This document shows positions 7,123 through 14,047 of a stretch of 16,744 bases of DNA, in pieces. Location: the NCBI GenBank assembly GCA_050329975.1, contig JBHJOG010000231.1:1-16744 (forward strand), read 5' to 3'. The notes below the pieces were generated by a model that saw only the letters and a program-made list of their open reading frames with translations, was not told where the DNA came from and searched no databases. This DNA comes from CALKHQ01 sp050329975. Lineage in GTDB: Bacteria; Pseudomonadota; Alphaproteobacteria; CALKHQ01. The translations under genes were made by a program, and so were the position numbers. The first letter of the stretch is position 1. Every line of letters starts with the position of its first letter.

Positions 7123-9326
7123 CCCTGGAAGCCGCCACCGCCTCCCTGGACTGGCAGCCCGTCGCCGGATTCGTCCGCTCCGACGGCGAAGTCCGCCGGC
7201 TGGAGCTGTTGGTGGACGGCGCCCATTGTGGCGGCTGCCTGACCAAGATCGAGCGCGCGCTGAAGGCCGAGCCCGACGTCGAGCACGCCCGGCTCAACCT
7301 CTCGACCAGGCGGCTCGCCCTGCGCTGGCGCGGCGCGCCGGCCCGTGGCGACGCGCTGGCACAGAAAGTCCGCGACCTCGGCTATGGGGTCGCGCCCTTC
7401 GACGTCTCGCTTGCCGACACCAGAGCCCAGGCCGAGGAGAGGTCGCTGCTGCGCGCGCTCGCCGTCGCCGGCTTTGCCACCGGCAACGTGATGCTGTTCT
7501 CGGTCGCGATCTGGGCCGGCCACGGCCAGGGCATGTCGGAAGAGACCCGCTCCCTGCTGCACTGGTTCTCGGCCCTGATCGCGCTGCCGGCGGTGGCCTA
7601 CGCGGCCGGCCCGTTCTACCGCTCCGCCTGGGCGGCACTGCGGGTCCGCCGCACCAACATGGACGTGCCGATCACTCTCGGGGTCCTGATCGCCTCGGCG
7701 ATAAGCCTGCACGAGACCATCCTCGGCAACCCGCATGCCTATTTCGACAGCGCCGTGACGCTGCTGTTCTTCCTGCTGATCGGCCGCTTTCTCGACCGCC
7801 GCGCCAGGCGCCGCGCCCGCTCCGCCGCAGAGGTGCTGCTGGCGATGCAGGCGCGCGCCGTTACCATCCTCGGACCGGGCGAGGTACCGCGCAGCATGCG
7901 CGCCGATGAGGTCGAGCCCGGGATGGTCGCGCTGGTCGCCGCCGGCGAGCGGATCGGCGTCGACGGCATGATCGTCGCCGGCCGAAGCGACATCGACGCC
8001 AGCGCGATCAGCGGCGAGTCCACCCCGCAGGCGATGGGTCCCGGCGACCCGGTCTATGCCGGCATGGTCAGCACCAGCGGCCCGCTGCGCGTCCGCGCTG
8101 CCGCGGTGGGGCCAGACACCCTGCTCGGCGACATCGTGCGCCTGCTGGAAGCGGCCGAGCAGCGCAAGTCCCGGTTCGTCGACCTCGCCGACCGGATCGC
8201 CCGGCTCTATGCGCCGATGGTGCACAGCTTCGCCGCGCTTACCTTCTTCGGCTGGTGGCTGATCGGCGGCATCGCCTGGCAGCCGGCGCTGCTGATCGCC
8301 GTCGCGGTCCTGATCGTCACCTGCCCCTGCGCGCTCGGGCTCGCCGTGCCGGCGGTGCAGGTGATCGCCAACGGCCGGCTGATGAAGCGCGGCGTGCTGG
8401 TGAAGAGCGGCTCGGCGCTGGAACGGCTGGCCAAGGCCGACACAATCGTCTTCGACAAGACCGGAACGCTGACCCTCGGCGAGCCGCACCTGACCGCGGT
8501 CGAGCCGCCCGACAGCAGCGCCCTCGGCGCGGCCGGGCGTCTTGCTGCCATGAGCCGGCACCCGCTGGCCCGCGCACTCTGCGCCGCCGCCGGCGAGGTC
8601 GTGCCGGCCCAGGGCGTTTCCGAGCAGCCGGGGCTCGGGCTTGTCCTCGCCACTGCGGAAGGGGAAGTCCGGCTCGGCAGCCGTGAATGGTGCGGCGTCA
8701 AGGCGCCCCCCTCGGACCGTACCGAGATGTGGCTGACCCGCCCCGGCGCGGCGCCGGTGCGCTTTACGTTCGCCGACACGCCGCGGACCGACGCGGCCGA
8801 GGTGGTGGCAACCCTCGCCCGGCGCGGGTACCGGATCGCCCTGCTCTCCGGCGACCGCAGGGGTGCGGTGGCGGGCCTCGCGGCGGAGCTCGGCATCGTC
8901 GACTGGCGCGCCGAGCTGCGGCCGGCCGAAAAATGCGCAGCCCTGGAGACGATGCGGGCGGACGGCCGCCGACCGCTGATGGTCGGCGACGGGATCAACG
9001 ACGCCCCTGCCCTTGCCGCCGCCTATGTCTCGATCTCGCCGGCCAGCGGCACTGCCATCACCCAGACCGCCGCCGACCTGGTGTTCCAGGGCCGCCGCCT
9101 CGCCCCGGTGCTCGACGCGCTGGAAGTGGCCAGAAACGCCGAGCGGCTGGTCCGCCAGAACCTGTTCCTCGCCTTCGCCTACAATGCGATCACCGTCCCG
9201 ATCGCGATGGCGGGGCTGGTCACCCCGCTGGTCGCCGCGATCGCGATGTCGTCCTCGTCGATCCTGGTCGTCGGCAACGCGCTTCGACTCGGCTGGAGAA
9301 GGGCAGGCCGGCCATGGACCAGCTGA
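7119..9326 (+). CDS. ccoI: Copper-translocating P1B-type ATPase for cbb3 assembly (CcoI/FixI)
   Basis: CcoI is an inner-membrane heavy-metal ATPase that moves copper for delivery to CcoN; cbb3 oxidase fails to assemble without it. The 735-residue protein has an N-terminal heavy-metal domain with G-A-H-C37-G-G-C40. Membrane helices follow, then the actuator loop S298-G-E-S, the transmembrane metal motif C402-P-C404, and the phosphorylation motif D446-K-T-G-T-L-T. Also present are H481-P482 of the nucleotide domain and G623-D-G-I-N-D-A-P before the last helices. The CPC motif fits Cu(I) specificity. The ATG at 7119 overlaps the ccoH stop (ATGA). The frame is open further upstream, but that part is Arg/Pro-rich and lies inside ccoH. 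Confidence 0.97.
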   Translation: MTLEAATASLDWQPVAGFVRSDGEVRRLELLVDGAHCGGCLTKIERALKAEPDVEHARLNLSTRRLALRWRGAPARGDALAQKVRDLGYGVAPFDVSLADTRAQAEERSLLRALAVAGFATGNVMLFSVAIWAGHGQGMSEETRSLLHWFSALIALPAVAYAAGPFYRSAWAALRVRRTNMDVPITLGVLIASAISLHETILGNPHAYFDSAVTLLFFLLIGRFLDRRARRRARSAAEVLLAMQARAVTILGPGEVPRSMRADEVEPGMVALVAAGERIGVDGMIVAGRSDIDASAISGESTPQAMGPGDPVYAGMVSTSGPLRVRAAAVGPDTLLGDIVRLLEAAEQRKSRFVDLADRIARLYAPMVHSFAALTFFGWWLIGGIAWQPALLIAVAVLIVTCPCALGLAVPAVQVIANGRLMKRGVLVKSGSALERLAKADTIVFDKTGTLTLGEPHLTAVEPPDSSALGAAGRLAAMSRHPLARALCAAAGEVVPAQGVSEQPGLGLVLATAEGEVRLGSREWCGVKAPPSDRTEMWLTRPGAAPVRFTFADTPRTDAAEVVATLARRGYRIALLSGDRRGAVAGLAAELGIVDWRAELRPAEKCAALETMRADGRRPLMVGDGINDAPALAAAYVSISPASGTAITQTAADLVFQGRRLAPVLDALEVARNAERLVRQNLFLAFAYNAITVPIAMAGLVTPLVAAIAMSSSSILVVGNALRLGWRRAGRPWTS

Positions 9327-9490
9327 TCTACCTGATCCCGATCGCGCTCGTCCTCGGGCTGATCGGCCTCGCCGCCTTCCTGTGGTCGATGAAGTCCGGC
9401 CAGTTCGACGACCTGGAGGGCGCCGGCTACCGGGTCCTCTTCGGCGACGACGAGGACGAAACCGAGAAGGATCCGGACAAGTCGCCGTAA
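9314..9490 (+). CDS. ccoS: cbb3 assembly protein CcoS/FixS
   Basis: This 58-residue protein has one membrane helix (about residues 4-24), then the CcoS signature L-W-S-M-K-S-G-Q-F-D-D-L-E-G (23-36) and an acidic tail with G-D-D-E-D-E (44-49). CcoS is needed for insertion of haem and CuB into CcoN. It begins inside the last codons of ccoI, with a 13-base overlap in another frame. This tight ccoI-ccoS junction is usual for ccoGHIS clusters. It is the last gene of the operon; a strong hairpin lies 8 bases downstream. Confidence 0.95.
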   Translation: MDQLIYLIPIALVLGLIGLAAFLWSMKSGQFDDLEGAGYRVLFGDDEDETEKDPDKSP

Positions 9491-9498
9491 TGGGCGCG

Positions 9499-9535
9499 TC
9501 GCGTCGGGCCGGGCTGCCCCCACCGGCCGACGCGA
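9499..9535 (+). terminator. Hairpin ending the cbb3 operon
   Basis: Left arm 9499-9512 pairs with right arm 9523-9535 (arms TCGCGTCGGGCCGG and CCGGCCGACGCGA). The stem is about 13 pairs with one bulged G and a 10-base loop. It lies just after the ccoS stop, where a terminator is expected. There is no clear T tract after it, so it may block 3' exonucleases or act with Rho rather than as a classic intrinsic terminator. Confidence 0.5.
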
Positions 9536-9610
9536 GCCATAGTCAGCCTGTACCGCCGCTGCCGGGCAGAGGAAAAAACCTCGGTGTTCTGCGGGAATCG
9601 CAAATCAGGC

Positions 9611-9638
9611 TTGATCGTGGCGGAAAATCGGCTATCTC
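9611..9638 (+). promoter_or_regulatory. Weak candidate promoter for the cold-shock gene
   Basis: TTGATC (9611-9616) and TATCTC (9633-9638) are separated by 16 bases and partly match the -35 and -10 consensus. Transcription from here would give a leader of roughly 140 bases before the cold-shock ATG at 9788, a length typical of CspA-type leaders. The match is poor. The rest of 9536-9787 holds no gene I can support. Confidence 0.22.
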
Positions 9639-9772
9639 TAGCTACATACGTTTTGCAGTCGCTCTCGTGTTGCTTCCATGGTTCGCTCGCGGATCTGGTA
9701 GAGTCATCCTAGACATTGTGAACGTTGCCGACGGGCTGTCACGTGGTGTGCGTCCGTTTATTTTCCGCACTT

Positions 9773-9786
9773 GTCAAAGGTTTGAC
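9773..9786 (+). promoter_or_regulatory. Palindrome over the csp ribosome binding site
   Basis: GTCAAA-GG-TTTGAC is a perfect inverted repeat containing the AAAGG Shine-Dalgarno and ending one base before the ATG. In RNA the most likely fold is a four-pair GUCA/UGAC stem that displays AAGGUU in the loop. It could be a temperature-sensitive ribosome binding element or a protein-binding site. The function is inference. Confidence 0.4.
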
Positions 9787-9787
9787 C

Positions 9788-9997
9788 ATGACGACTGGAA
9801 CAGTGAAGTTTTTCGATTCGATCAAAGGTTTCGGGTTCATCCAGCCCGAGGACGGCAGCAAGGACGCGTTCGTCCACATCTCGGCTGTCGAGCGCGCCGG
9901 GCTGAGCGGACTGCGTGAGGGCCAGAAGGTCTCCTACGATCTCCAGCCGGGACGCAACGGCAAGTTCTCGGCCGAGAATCTCGTCGTCAGCGACTGA
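9788..9997 (+). CDS. CspA-family cold-shock protein
   Basis: This 69-residue, single cold-shock-domain protein binds single-stranded RNA and DNA and acts as an RNA chaperone or antiterminator. It starts M-T-T-G-T-V-K-F-F-D. The RNP1 motif K-G-F-G-F-I (13-18) and RNP2-like A-F-V-H-I-S (27-32) are present, and the C-terminal strand is complete, so length and motifs are normal. The start is set by AAAGG 7 bases before the ATG; an in-frame ATG at 9725 would add 21 unrelated residues. The leader of nearly 300 bases after ccoS is long, as is common for cold-inducible csp genes. A GTCAAA-GG-TTTGAC palindrome covers the ribosome binding site. Several csp paralogues usually exist per genome, so I do not assign a specific name. 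Confidence 0.96.
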   Translation: MTTGTVKFFDSIKGFGFIQPEDGSKDAFVHISAVERAGLSGLREGQKVSYDLQPGRNGKFSAENLVVSD

Positions 9998-10007
9998 GTT
10001 ACCGGGA

Positions 10008-10042
10008 CCGCTTCTCCTCGTGGGAGGCGGACCTGTTTTCTT
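10008..10042 (+). terminator. Probable intrinsic terminator of the cold-shock gene
   Basis: CCGC-TT-CTCC (10008-10017) pairs with GGAG-GCGG (10023-10030) around a 5-base loop, with the TT bulged. A T-rich run (GTTTTCTT) follows at 10035-10042. The distance from the csp stop (9997) is right for its transcript end. Confidence 0.5.
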
Positions 10043-10043
10043 G

Positions 10044-10075
10044 CCTCCGTTGTGCGCGTATGCGCATGACGGAGG
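10044..10075 (+). other. Strong RNA hairpin in the csp downstream spacer
   Basis: CCTCCGT-TG-TGCGC (10044-10057) pairs with GCGCA-TG-ACGGAGG (10062-10075) around the loop GTAT. Counting two G-U pairs, the stem is uninterrupted for 14 pairs. Two more inverted repeats follow: GGCGCA-N4-TGCGCC at 10111-10126, and GGGCGCC at 10149-10155 with GGCGCCC at 10175-10181. The 282-base spacer 9998-10279 has no supportable gene but looks structured. It could be an extended 3' end, a small RNA or a leader for the next gene. Confidence 0.45.
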
Positions 10076-10279
10076 TGGCGCCGGTCCTGTTGAGGCCGGC
10101 CGGTTCGATGGGCGCAATGATGCGCCACGTAGAGTCGGAGAACGTCCAGGGCGCCCCATACTGGCGCGGCACGCGGCGCCCGATTGGTATCGTCTCTGGG
10201 TCCCGGGCACGCGCCGTGGGCTGCGAGTTGCGTGCGAGCACAGATCGGGACCGGGTGTGCCCCGAGGAAAGGACGATCC

Positions 10280-10549
10280 ATGATCTCACCCGCTCGCTCC
10301 AAGGCCGAGGAGAAGTTCTCCAAGGTCAAACAGCGTGATCTCGAGGCTCAGAAGGAACGCGACAAGGCAGACAAGGCCTCGAGCGAAAAGACCGCGCGGT
10401 TGCGCGGGCTCAGGCTCGCCAAGGAGGCTGCGGACAAGGAAGCTGCCGAGCAGGCGCTCGCGGCCAAGGCCGCATCGAAGGCCGCATCGAAGGCTACGCC
10501 GGCTTCGCACAGGCGCCACGCGGCCAAGCCGTCCCCCGCCGGCGATTGA
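10280..10549 (+). CDS. Small Lys/Ala-rich helical protein, function unknown
   Basis: The 89-residue product is highly charged and almost entirely predicted helix. It has an N-terminal S-K-A-E-E-K-F motif, a middle part rich in Lys/Glu/Arg (residues 16-58, including L-R-G-L-R-L-A-K-E-A-A-D-K-E), and an Ala/Lys tail with the tandem A-A-S-K repeat (near 63-70). A basic C-terminus ends it. It has no signal peptide and no membrane segment. Proteins of this general type occur beside csp genes in Alphaproteobacteria, but I know of no established function. The ATG at 10280 is well supported by GAGGAAAGGA 6 bases upstream. The basic, Ala/Lys-rich composition would suit nucleic-acid or membrane association, which is inference. 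Confidence 0.72.
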   Translation: MISPARSKAEEKFSKVKQRDLEAQKERDKADKASSEKTARLRGLRLAKEAADKEAAEQALAAKAASKAASKATPASHRRHAAKPSPAGD

Positions 10550-10606
10550 GCGTCTTGCGGTCGCCCTCGCCCACGCCTCCAATCACAAGAAAAGTGAACC
10601 CAGCGA

Positions 10607-11728
10607 GTGAAATCCCCTGAGCTTCTGCCGGCAGCCCCGGTCAAGCCCGGCCTTCGTGCCCTGACGGCCCCGTTCCAGGCGCCGCAGCCGGCACAGAGCG
10701 TGGCGCAGATCGCCACCTCCTTCGGCGGCTTCCTGATCGTCTGCGCCGCCATGTACTTCACCGTCGCGCCATCGATCTGGCTCACCCTTGGTCTGTCGGT
10801 TCTCGCTGCCGGCTTCCTCGTCCGCATCTTCATCATCCAGCACGACTGCGGACACGGCGCCTTTTTTCGCTCGAGGACGGCCAACCAGGTTCTCGGCTTC
10901 ATCTGCGGGTTGCTGACACTCACGCCCTATCATTCGTGGAAGCGTCAGCACGCTGGCCATCACGGCATCTGGAACAACCTCGACCGCCGCCAGTCCGGGG
11001 TCGACATCTACTCCTCCTGCATGACGGTCGCCGAGTACCGCGCGCTCAGCCGCGGCCGCCAGTTCCTCTACCGGATCGTGCGGCACCCGCTGGTGTCGAA
11101 CATAGTGCTGCCGCCTGTCGTGTTCCTGTTTCTCTACCGCTTCCCCTTCGATACGCCCAAGGCGCGTCGGCGCGAGCGGCAATCTGTCTACCTGACCAAC
11201 GTCCTCATTGCCGCCGGCGTGGTCGGCCTCGGCTTCCTGCTCGGATTCGATCGGGTGGCGCTGGTCCACGTGCCGATCATCGTCGCTGCCTCGATCATCG
11301 GGGTGTGGCTGTTCAGCGTGCAGCACCGGTTCGAGCGCAGCGCGTGGCGGCGGCAGCCGGTCTGGACCCATGAGGATGCCTCGATGGAGGGCTCATCCCA
11401 CCTGGACCTGCCGCCGGTTCTGCGCTGGTTCACCGGGAACATCGGCTTCCACCACATCCACCACCTCAACCCCAAGGTACCGAATTACCGGCTGCAGGAC
11501 TGCCACCAGTCCGATCCGGACCTGCAGACGGCCCCTCGGATCGGCCTCTGGTCCGCGCTCGGCCAATGGCGCTATGCGCTGTGGGACGAGGTCAAGGGCC
11601 GGATGGTCGACTACCGCGAGGCGGCAGCGACAGCCGCCGAGCCGGCCGACTGGCTGGCCAACGAGGTCCAGGACCAGGCCGAGCAGATCGTCCCGCGGCA
11701 GCCCGTCACCAGCCCGCCGGCGCCATAG
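10607..11728 (+). CDS. Membrane fatty acid desaturase (acyl-lipid type)
   Basis: This 373-residue protein belongs to the membrane di-iron fatty acid desaturase family. It introduces a double bond into acyl chains of membrane lipids using O2 and reduced ferredoxin or a similar donor. All three histidine boxes are present: H79-D-C-G-H83, H115-A-G-H-H119 and H282-H-I-H-H286. Hydrophobic segments lie at about 35-75, 95-107 and 195-240. The D-C-G-H box and overall pattern resemble bacterial delta-12/omega-type enzymes; the exact regiospecificity cannot be read here. The start is GTG at 10607, as no ATG occurs before residue 49, and the Shine-Dalgarno is weak. Its place after csp and the small helical protein suggests a cold-adaptation block. 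The C-terminal ~40 residues are Ala/Glu-rich and probably disordered. Confidence 0.93.
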   Translation: MKSPELLPAAPVKPGLRALTAPFQAPQPAQSVAQIATSFGGFLIVCAAMYFTVAPSIWLTLGLSVLAAGFLVRIFIIQHDCGHGAFFRSRTANQVLGFICGLLTLTPYHSWKRQHAGHHGIWNNLDRRQSGVDIYSSCMTVAEYRALSRGRQFLYRIVRHPLVSNIVLPPVVFLFLYRFPFDTPKARRRERQSVYLTNVLIAAGVVGLGFLLGFDRVALVHVPIIVAASIIGVWLFSVQHRFERSAWRRQPVWTHEDASMEGSSHLDLPPVLRWFTGNIGFHHIHHLNPKVPNYRLQDCHQSDPDLQTAPRIGLWSALGQWRYALWDEVKGRMVDYREAAATAAEPADWLANEVQDQAEQIVPRQPVTSPPAP

Positions 11729-11766
11729 CGCGCCGCCGGCAGGCACGGCAACCGCTCACGGCGCGC
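11728..11766. terminator. Candidate shared hairpin between convergent genes
   Basis: GCGCGCCG (11728-11735) and CGGCGCGC (11759-11766) form an 8-base perfect inverted repeat with a 23-base loop. It lies between the stop of the desaturase gene and the stop of the convergent FNT gene (11774). No T tract is visible on either strand, so termination there is only plausible. Confidence 0.3.
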
Positions 11767-11773
11767 GCGTCGG

Positions 11774-12577
11774 TCAGCGGGAGCGGCCCCGCAGGTAGAT
11801 CACCCAGTAGGTCACCGCCACCCCGCCGGCTCCCCCGACGATGTTGCCGAGCGTCGAGAACAGCAGGTTGGCGAAGACGGCCCACGCCGTCCCCTCCGCA
11901 CCCGCCAGCAGGCCGAGCGGCAGCAGCACCATGTTCGCCACCGAATGCTCGAAGCCGAGCGCGACGAAGGCGGTGATCGGCCACAGGATACACAGGATCT
12001 TGCCGGCGGCGGTGGCCGCGGCGAAGGTCAGCCAGATCGCCAGGCAGACCAGCGCGTTGCACAAGACCCCGCGGGCGAAGGTCTCCAGCGGAGTCAGCGC
12101 GAACTTGGCTTCGGCCACCCGGACGGCAGTCTCGCCCACCGTGCCGGCGGCGAGATCCAGCGTGCCGGCGGCCCAGACCAGGACCACGAAGCCCAGCGCA
12201 CCAACCAGATTGGCGACATAAACCACCAGCCAGTTGCGCAGCAGCGCGCCGGTCGAGATGTGGCCGGCCATCCGCGCCATCACGATCAGGGCGTTGCCGG
12301 TGAACAGCTCGGCGCCGCCGACCACGACCAGGATCAGTCCCAGGGAGAAGGCGGCGCCGCCGAGCAGCCGGGCCGGCCCGAATCCGGAATCGGCGCCGGT
12401 CATCGTCACCAGGAAGAACAGCGCGCCGAAGCCGATGAAGGCGCCGGCCAGCAGCCCCAGCGCCGTCAGCGGCAGCAGGCCGAGCTTCGCCTTCTGCACG
12501 CCGGCCTCATCGATCCGCCGGGCCATCTCTGCCGGCCGATAGGCGTCAAGGCCGGTCGGGTGATAGCTGTCCGCCAT
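11774..12577 (-). CDS. Formate/nitrite-type channel (FNT family)
   Basis: This 267-residue protein matches the formate-nitrite transporter family (FocA, NirC), pentameric channels for small monovalent anions such as formate, nitrite or hydrosulfide. Six hydrophobic helices are visible. The broken-helix motif G-G-A-E-L-F-T-G-N (87-95) is present, with the pore His211 in G-F-E-H-S-V-A-N-M. Lys158 in A-E-A-K-F lies where FocA has its conserved pore lysine. The closing N-L-L-F-S-T-L-G-N-I-V-G-G (237-249) is typical. No formate lyase, formate dehydrogenase or nitrite reductase gene is adjacent, so the substrate cannot be decided. It is transcribed towards the desaturase gene. Its Shine-Dalgarno is weak (AGG about 14 bases upstream). 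Confidence 0.92.
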   Translation of the reverse strand: MADSYHPTGLDAYRPAEMARRIDEAGVQKAKLGLLPLTALGLLAGAFIGFGALFFLVTMTGADSGFGPARLLGGAAFSLGLILVVVGGAELFTGNALIVMARMAGHISTGALLRNWLVVYVANLVGALGFVVLVWAAGTLDLAAGTVGETAVRVAEAKFALTPLETFARGVLCNALVCLAIWLTFAAATAAGKILCILWPITAFVALGFEHSVANMVLLPLGLLAGAEGTAWAVFANLLFSTLGNIVGGAGGVAVTYWVIYLRGRSR

Positions 12578-12747
12578 GATGCGAGTCGCCTGCCGATAGG
12601 GTTGCGGCGCGAGGATAGCCGATCCCGCCGGCGGAGGAAGTCGCGCAACCGGTGATCTGGTTCACAACCCGGGGCCAGCGCGGTCGCCAAATCCTGGTCA
12701 TCGGGGCGGCACTGGCGCCGGCCCCACGGAAAACCAGGAGACTTCAA
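12578..12747. other. Divergent intergenic region
   Basis: This 170-base gap separates the divergent FNT gene and the secreted-protein gene and must hold both promoters. A widely spaced inverted repeat, GGTTGCG (12600-12606) and CGCAACC (12644-12650), is visible. I see no FNR-type box and no convincing promoter hexamers. Confidence 0.3.
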
Positions 12748-13068
12748 ATGCTTCGCACCTTCTTCCTCGCCTCCCTCGCCGCCGCCACGCTGGCCGGTGC
12801 AGCCTCCAACGCCTTCGCCGGCACCGAGTTCACCGTCTACAACGAGAGCGGCCGCGACATCGTCGAGCTGTTCGTCTCCCCCGACACCAGCCGCACCTGG
12901 GGCCACGACATGCTGGCGGGCCACGTGCTGCCGGCCGGCGCCCACGCAGAGGTGGAGATGAACAGCAACCACTGCGTGTTCGACATCAAGGTCCAGGTCA
13001 GCAGCGGCGATGTCGAGGAACTCTACGGGATCGACCTCTGCTACTACGACGGCTTCTCGATCAACTGA
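12748..13068 (+). CDS. Small secreted protein with two cysteines, function unknown
   Basis: The 106-residue product has a clear Sec signal peptide (residues 1-24: basic start, Ala/Leu core, A-F-A before Gly25). The mature domain of about 82 residues is beta-rich. It begins F-T-V-Y-N-E-S-G-R-D-I-V-E-L-F-V-S-P, with W51 in R-T-W-G-H-D and two cysteines (Cys76 in N-H-C-V-F-D-I-K and Cys98 in I-D-L-C-Y-Y) that probably form a disulfide. Proteins of this pattern recur in Proteobacteria as uncharacterised periplasmic or extracellular proteins; I know of no proven function. The ATG is set by AGGAGA 7 bases upstream. It is followed by a strong GC hairpin. Confidence 0.82.
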   Translation: MLRTFFLASLAAATLAGAASNAFAGTEFTVYNESGRDIVELFVSPDTSRTWGHDMLAGHVLPAGAHAEVEMNSNHCVFDIKVQVSSGDVEELYGIDLCYYDGFSIN

Positions 13069-13109
13069 CCGCACCGCCCAGCCCGATCGGGCGCCGACGT
13101 AGAGCGGAG

Positions 13110-13140
13110 CGCCGCCGCCGGGACACCCCCGGCGGCGGCG
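13110..13140. terminator. Strong GC hairpin between convergent genes
   Basis: CGCCGCCGCCGGG (13110-13122) and CCCGGCGGCGGCG (13128-13140) form a perfect 13-pair stem around ACACC. It sits 41 bases after the secreted-protein stop and 7 bases before the stop of the convergent DUF1491 gene, so it could terminate both. On the plus strand only a short T-poor run (TCTTCG) follows. Confidence 0.6.
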
Positions 13141-13146
13141 TCTTCG

Positions 13147-13485
13147 TCACAGAACCCGGCCGTCGAACGGATGCCAGCCCTCCCGGTGCTCGATCTCGAT
13201 CACCCACAGGTCAGGGTCGCGGTCCACCGCCCGGGCGACATAGGCGTCCGCCTCCGGCTCGGTCACCAGTTCCCCCTTCAGCGCCGCCATCCAGCCCATG
13301 GCGCCCGCCGGGTCGCGCGCCTGCGCCAGCAGCCGGCAGCCGTTGCCGAGCAGGTTCAGCTTCAGCAGCACCGTGCCCCGTGTCGCATCGCCCCGGTGCA
13401 CCACCATCGCCGGCACGCCGGCGCCGTTGCAGCGGCGGACATGGGCCATCACCCAGAATTCGGTCGGCAATCGGTCGTCGTCCAC
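13147..13485 (-). CDS. DUF1491 family protein
   Basis: This 112-residue cytosolic protein of unknown function matches the alphaproteobacterial DUF1491 family. It has R-L-P-T-E-F-W-V-M-A-H-V-R-R-C near the N-terminus (5-19), G-V-P-A-M-V-V-H-R-G-D (23-33) and G-T-V-L-L-K-L-N (37-44). A-Y-V-A-R-A-V-D-R-D-P-D-L-W-V-I-E-I-E (81-99) and G-W-H-P-F-D-G (103-109) complete the pattern. GTG at 13485 is chosen as start because AGGAG lies 10 bases upstream and the family begins just before R-L-P. An ATG at 13554 on the same frame would add 23 residues and overlap the start of the divergent DUF188 gene. Confidence 0.87.
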   Translation of the reverse strand: MDDDRLPTEFWVMAHVRRCNGAGVPAMVVHRGDATRGTVLLKLNLLGNGCRLLAQARDPAGAMGWMAALKGELVTEPEADAYVARAVDRDPDLWVIEIEHREGWHPFDGRVL

Positions 13486-13552
13486 GCGGGCCAGGCTCCT
13501 CGCCAGCAGTCCAGGCTTGCAGCATAGCAGAATCGGCCCTATGGAGCCGTCC

Positions 13553-14008
13553 ATGCTGGAAATCTACGTCGACGGGGATGCCTGCCCGGTCAAGGCGGAA
13601 ACGCAGAAGGTCGCCGCGCGCTACGGCCTGGTGATGCACCTGGTCAGCAACAGCGGCCTGCGCATGGGCGCCGATCCGCAGGTCCACCAGGTCGTGGTCC
13701 CGGGCGGCTTCGACGCAGTCGACGACTGGATCGCCGAGCACATCGGCGCGGGCGACATCGCGGTGACCGCCGACATCCTGCTCGCCCGCCGCTGCCTGGA
13801 CAAGGGTGCAGCCGTGATCGGGCCGGACGGGCGACCTTTCACCCGCGACAACATCGGCTCGGCCATCGCGATGCGCGCCCTGCACGCCGACCTGCGCGAC
13901 ATGGGCGAGATCCGCGGCAGCGGGCGCAGCTTCGGCCGACAGGACCGCAGCCGCTTCCTCGGCGCGCTGGATGCCGCGGTCCAGGCGCTGAAGCGGACGA
14001 TGCGGTAG
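13553..14008 (+). CDS. YaiI/YqxD family (DUF188, UPF0178) protein
   Basis: This 151-residue protein of the conserved DUF188 family has Y5-V-D-G-D-A-C-P-V-K at the N-terminus, V-S-N-S (31-34), A-V-T-A-D-I-L-L-A (70-78) and G-R-P-F-T-x-x-N-I (93-101). R-G-S-G-R-S-F-G-R-Q-D-R-S-R-F (121-135) follows. The fold is grouped with PIN-like nuclease domains and the Asp residues (7, 9, 74) are placed as in such sites, but the function of the family is not established to my knowledge. ATG at 13553 has GGAG 6 bases upstream; the in-frame ATG at 13541 is less likely. The gene is divergent from the DUF1491 gene with a gap of only about 67 bases. Confidence 0.9.
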   Translation: MLEIYVDGDACPVKAETQKVAARYGLVMHLVSNSGLRMGADPQVHQVVVPGGFDAVDDWIAEHIGAGDIAVTADILLARRCLDKGAAVIGPDGRPFTRDNIGSAIAMRALHADLRDMGEIRGSGRSFGRQDRSRFLGALDAAVQALKRTMR

Positions 14009-14047
14009 CGATGCCGCACCCCGCCATGCCGCCGCATTTCTTAACCC

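Noticed and set aside
7014..8561. Long minus-strand frame opposite ccoI
   Set aside because: Repetitive charged composition and no family features; it is the complement of a complete P-type ATPase gene.
9611..9624. TTGAT at 9611 as a second FNR box upstream of csp
   Set aside because: The right half-site is missing: the expected ATCAA is replaced by an unrelated sequence.
9999..10338. Several short frames on both strands in the csp downstream spacer
   Set aside because: None has a ribosome binding site or a recognisable protein pattern, and they overlap the hairpins; the 10280 start is the only well supported one.
13486..13554. Longer N-terminus of the DUF1491 protein from an ATG at 13554
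   Set aside because: It would overlap the divergent DUF188 start, and the family begins close to R-L-P; the GTG at 13485 has AGGAG upstream.
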